Shown here in pieces: positions 14,860-15,425 of a stretch of 15,425 nucleotides of DNA (its first letter is position 1; each line of letters begins with the position of its first letter). Both the position numbers and the translations under genes were made by a program. Below the pieces are notes generated by a model. The model did not search any database. It had not been told where the DNA came from and was given only the letters and a program-made list of their open reading frames with translations. Source of the DNA: Deltaproteobacteria bacterium (GTDB lineage: Bacteria; Desulfobacterota; DSM-4660; Desulfatiglandales; Desulfatiglandaceae); NCBI GenBank assembly GCA_019314425.1, contig JAFCZI010000097.1, positions 1 through 15,425 of the forward strand. Direction: 5' to 3'.

Positions 14860-15425
14860 GTGTCCAATACATCGAAATCCATAAAGAAAACAGTTGTTTT
14901 GTTTTTGATGGCCTTTGTTTCGGCCCTCTTTTTACCCATGGCGACATCGGCCCTTGAACAAAACGTTACCAATTCCCTGAGCATGGAATTTGTTCTGATA
15001 CCGGCCGGAACTTTCACCATGGGCAGTCCGCCGGATGAGCCGGGCCGAAAACGGGATGAAGTGGCGCACCCGGCGAAAATCAGCCGACCTTTTTATTTGC
15101 AAACCACTGAAGTGACGGTCAAGCAATGGCGGCTCATTATGGGAAAACCCTTTTTTGGCGGCAAAAAAGGATCTGAGGATATGCCGGTGGTAAGGGTTTC
15201 CTGGCAGGACTGCACGAAGTTCATAAAAAAGCTGAACGCCCGCAATGACGGTGTTTACCGGCTTCCCACCGAAGCGGAATGGGAATACGCGTGCCGGGCC
15301 GGCAATACGACTGCCTACGGCATAGGGAACAGCATCGATTGCGACCATGCCATGTATGCCAACAATACCCTCAAAACCGAGGATTGCGTGGATGTCGTTA
15401 AATCAAAAGGATTGCCCACGGACCA
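14860..15425 (+). CDS. secreted formylglycine-generating-enzyme/SUMF1-domain protein (partial, runs off window)
   Basis: 188 codons are visible and the 3' end is missing. Residues 1-31 are a signal peptide: SKSIKK, then VVLFLMAFVSALFLPM, then ATSA before LEQ, so export is expected. From residue 39 on, it follows the FGE-sulfatase domain: SLSMEFVLIPAGTFTMGS, then PAKISRPFYLQTTEVTVKQW, then MPVVRVSWQDCTKFIKKLN, then the hallmark YRLPTEAEWEYACRAG (133-148). True formylglycine-generating enzymes convert a sulfatase Cys to formylglycine with copper and two C-terminal cysteines. That part lies outside the window, so catalysis cannot be judged; many bacterial members are non-catalytic or act in other modifications. 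A 101-base gap and its own strong ribosome site suggest it is separate from the cluster upstream. Confidence 0.88.
   Translation, partial: MSNTSKSIKKTVVLFLMAFVSALFLPMATSALEQNVTNSLSMEFVLIPAGTFTMGSPPDEPGRKRDEVAHPAKISRPFYLQTTEVTVKQWRLIMGKPFFGGKKGSEDMPVVRVSWQDCTKFIKKLNARNDGVYRLPTEAEWEYACRAGNTTAYGIGNSIDCDHAMYANNTLKTEDCVDVVKSKGLPTD

Overview
The window looks like a chromosomal segment of a Gram-negative, probably anaerobic bacterium. The best guess is a Desulfobacterota (deltaproteobacterial) lineage. This rests on an HDOD protein with a 'YEELEQKI'-type coiled-coil leader, a cobalamin-type radical SAM protein, and intergenic spaces filled with short palindromic repeats. It is an inference from gene style, not a measured placement.

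Layout. 1-176: a cluster of REP-like palindromes. 325-1383 (+): an HDOD signalling protein. 1510-1649: a small terminal-inverted-repeat element. 1654-2577 (-): a TrpF-fold protein whose catalytic cysteine position is tyrosine. 2688-2863: a repeat interrupted by a 130-bp MITE-like palindrome with perfect 13-bp ends and an 8-bp target duplication. An uninterrupted copy of the same site lies at 1612-1649. 2900-14758 (+): a long one-strand gene array. It holds a B12-type radical SAM protein, a RimK-like ATP-grasp ligase, a GshB-like ATP-grasp ligase, a five-part Dpp/Opp-type ABC transporter (substrate-binding protein, two permeases, two ATPases), a third and divergent ATP-grasp enzyme, and an N-formylglutamate amidohydrolase-family hydrolase. 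14860-15425 (+): the start of a secreted formylglycine-generating-enzyme/SUMF1-type protein that runs off the window.

How the genes may work together. Three different ATP-grasp carboxylate-amine ligases, a radical SAM enzyme, an amide-cleaving metal hydrolase and a peptide-type ABC transporter in one array suggest making, moving and trimming a small peptide or amino-acid conjugate. No single characterised pathway that I recognise has this set, so this is the best candidate for an undescribed system here. The product and the direction of transport cannot be read from sequence.

A serious caveat is that the substrate-binding protein gene is broken as written. The N-terminal part (6805 to about 7702) and the C-terminal part (about 7703 to 8434) are in different frames, and about 35-40 residues normally found at the join are missing. 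The transporter is therefore either decaying in this strain or the sequence has an assembly error there.

Almost every sizeable intergenic gap holds a repeat. Two repeats appear to supply the stop codons of the genes they follow: a heptamer-type repeat after the RimK-like gene, and a 'CGTAGGGGC' hairpin repeat after the GshB-like gene.
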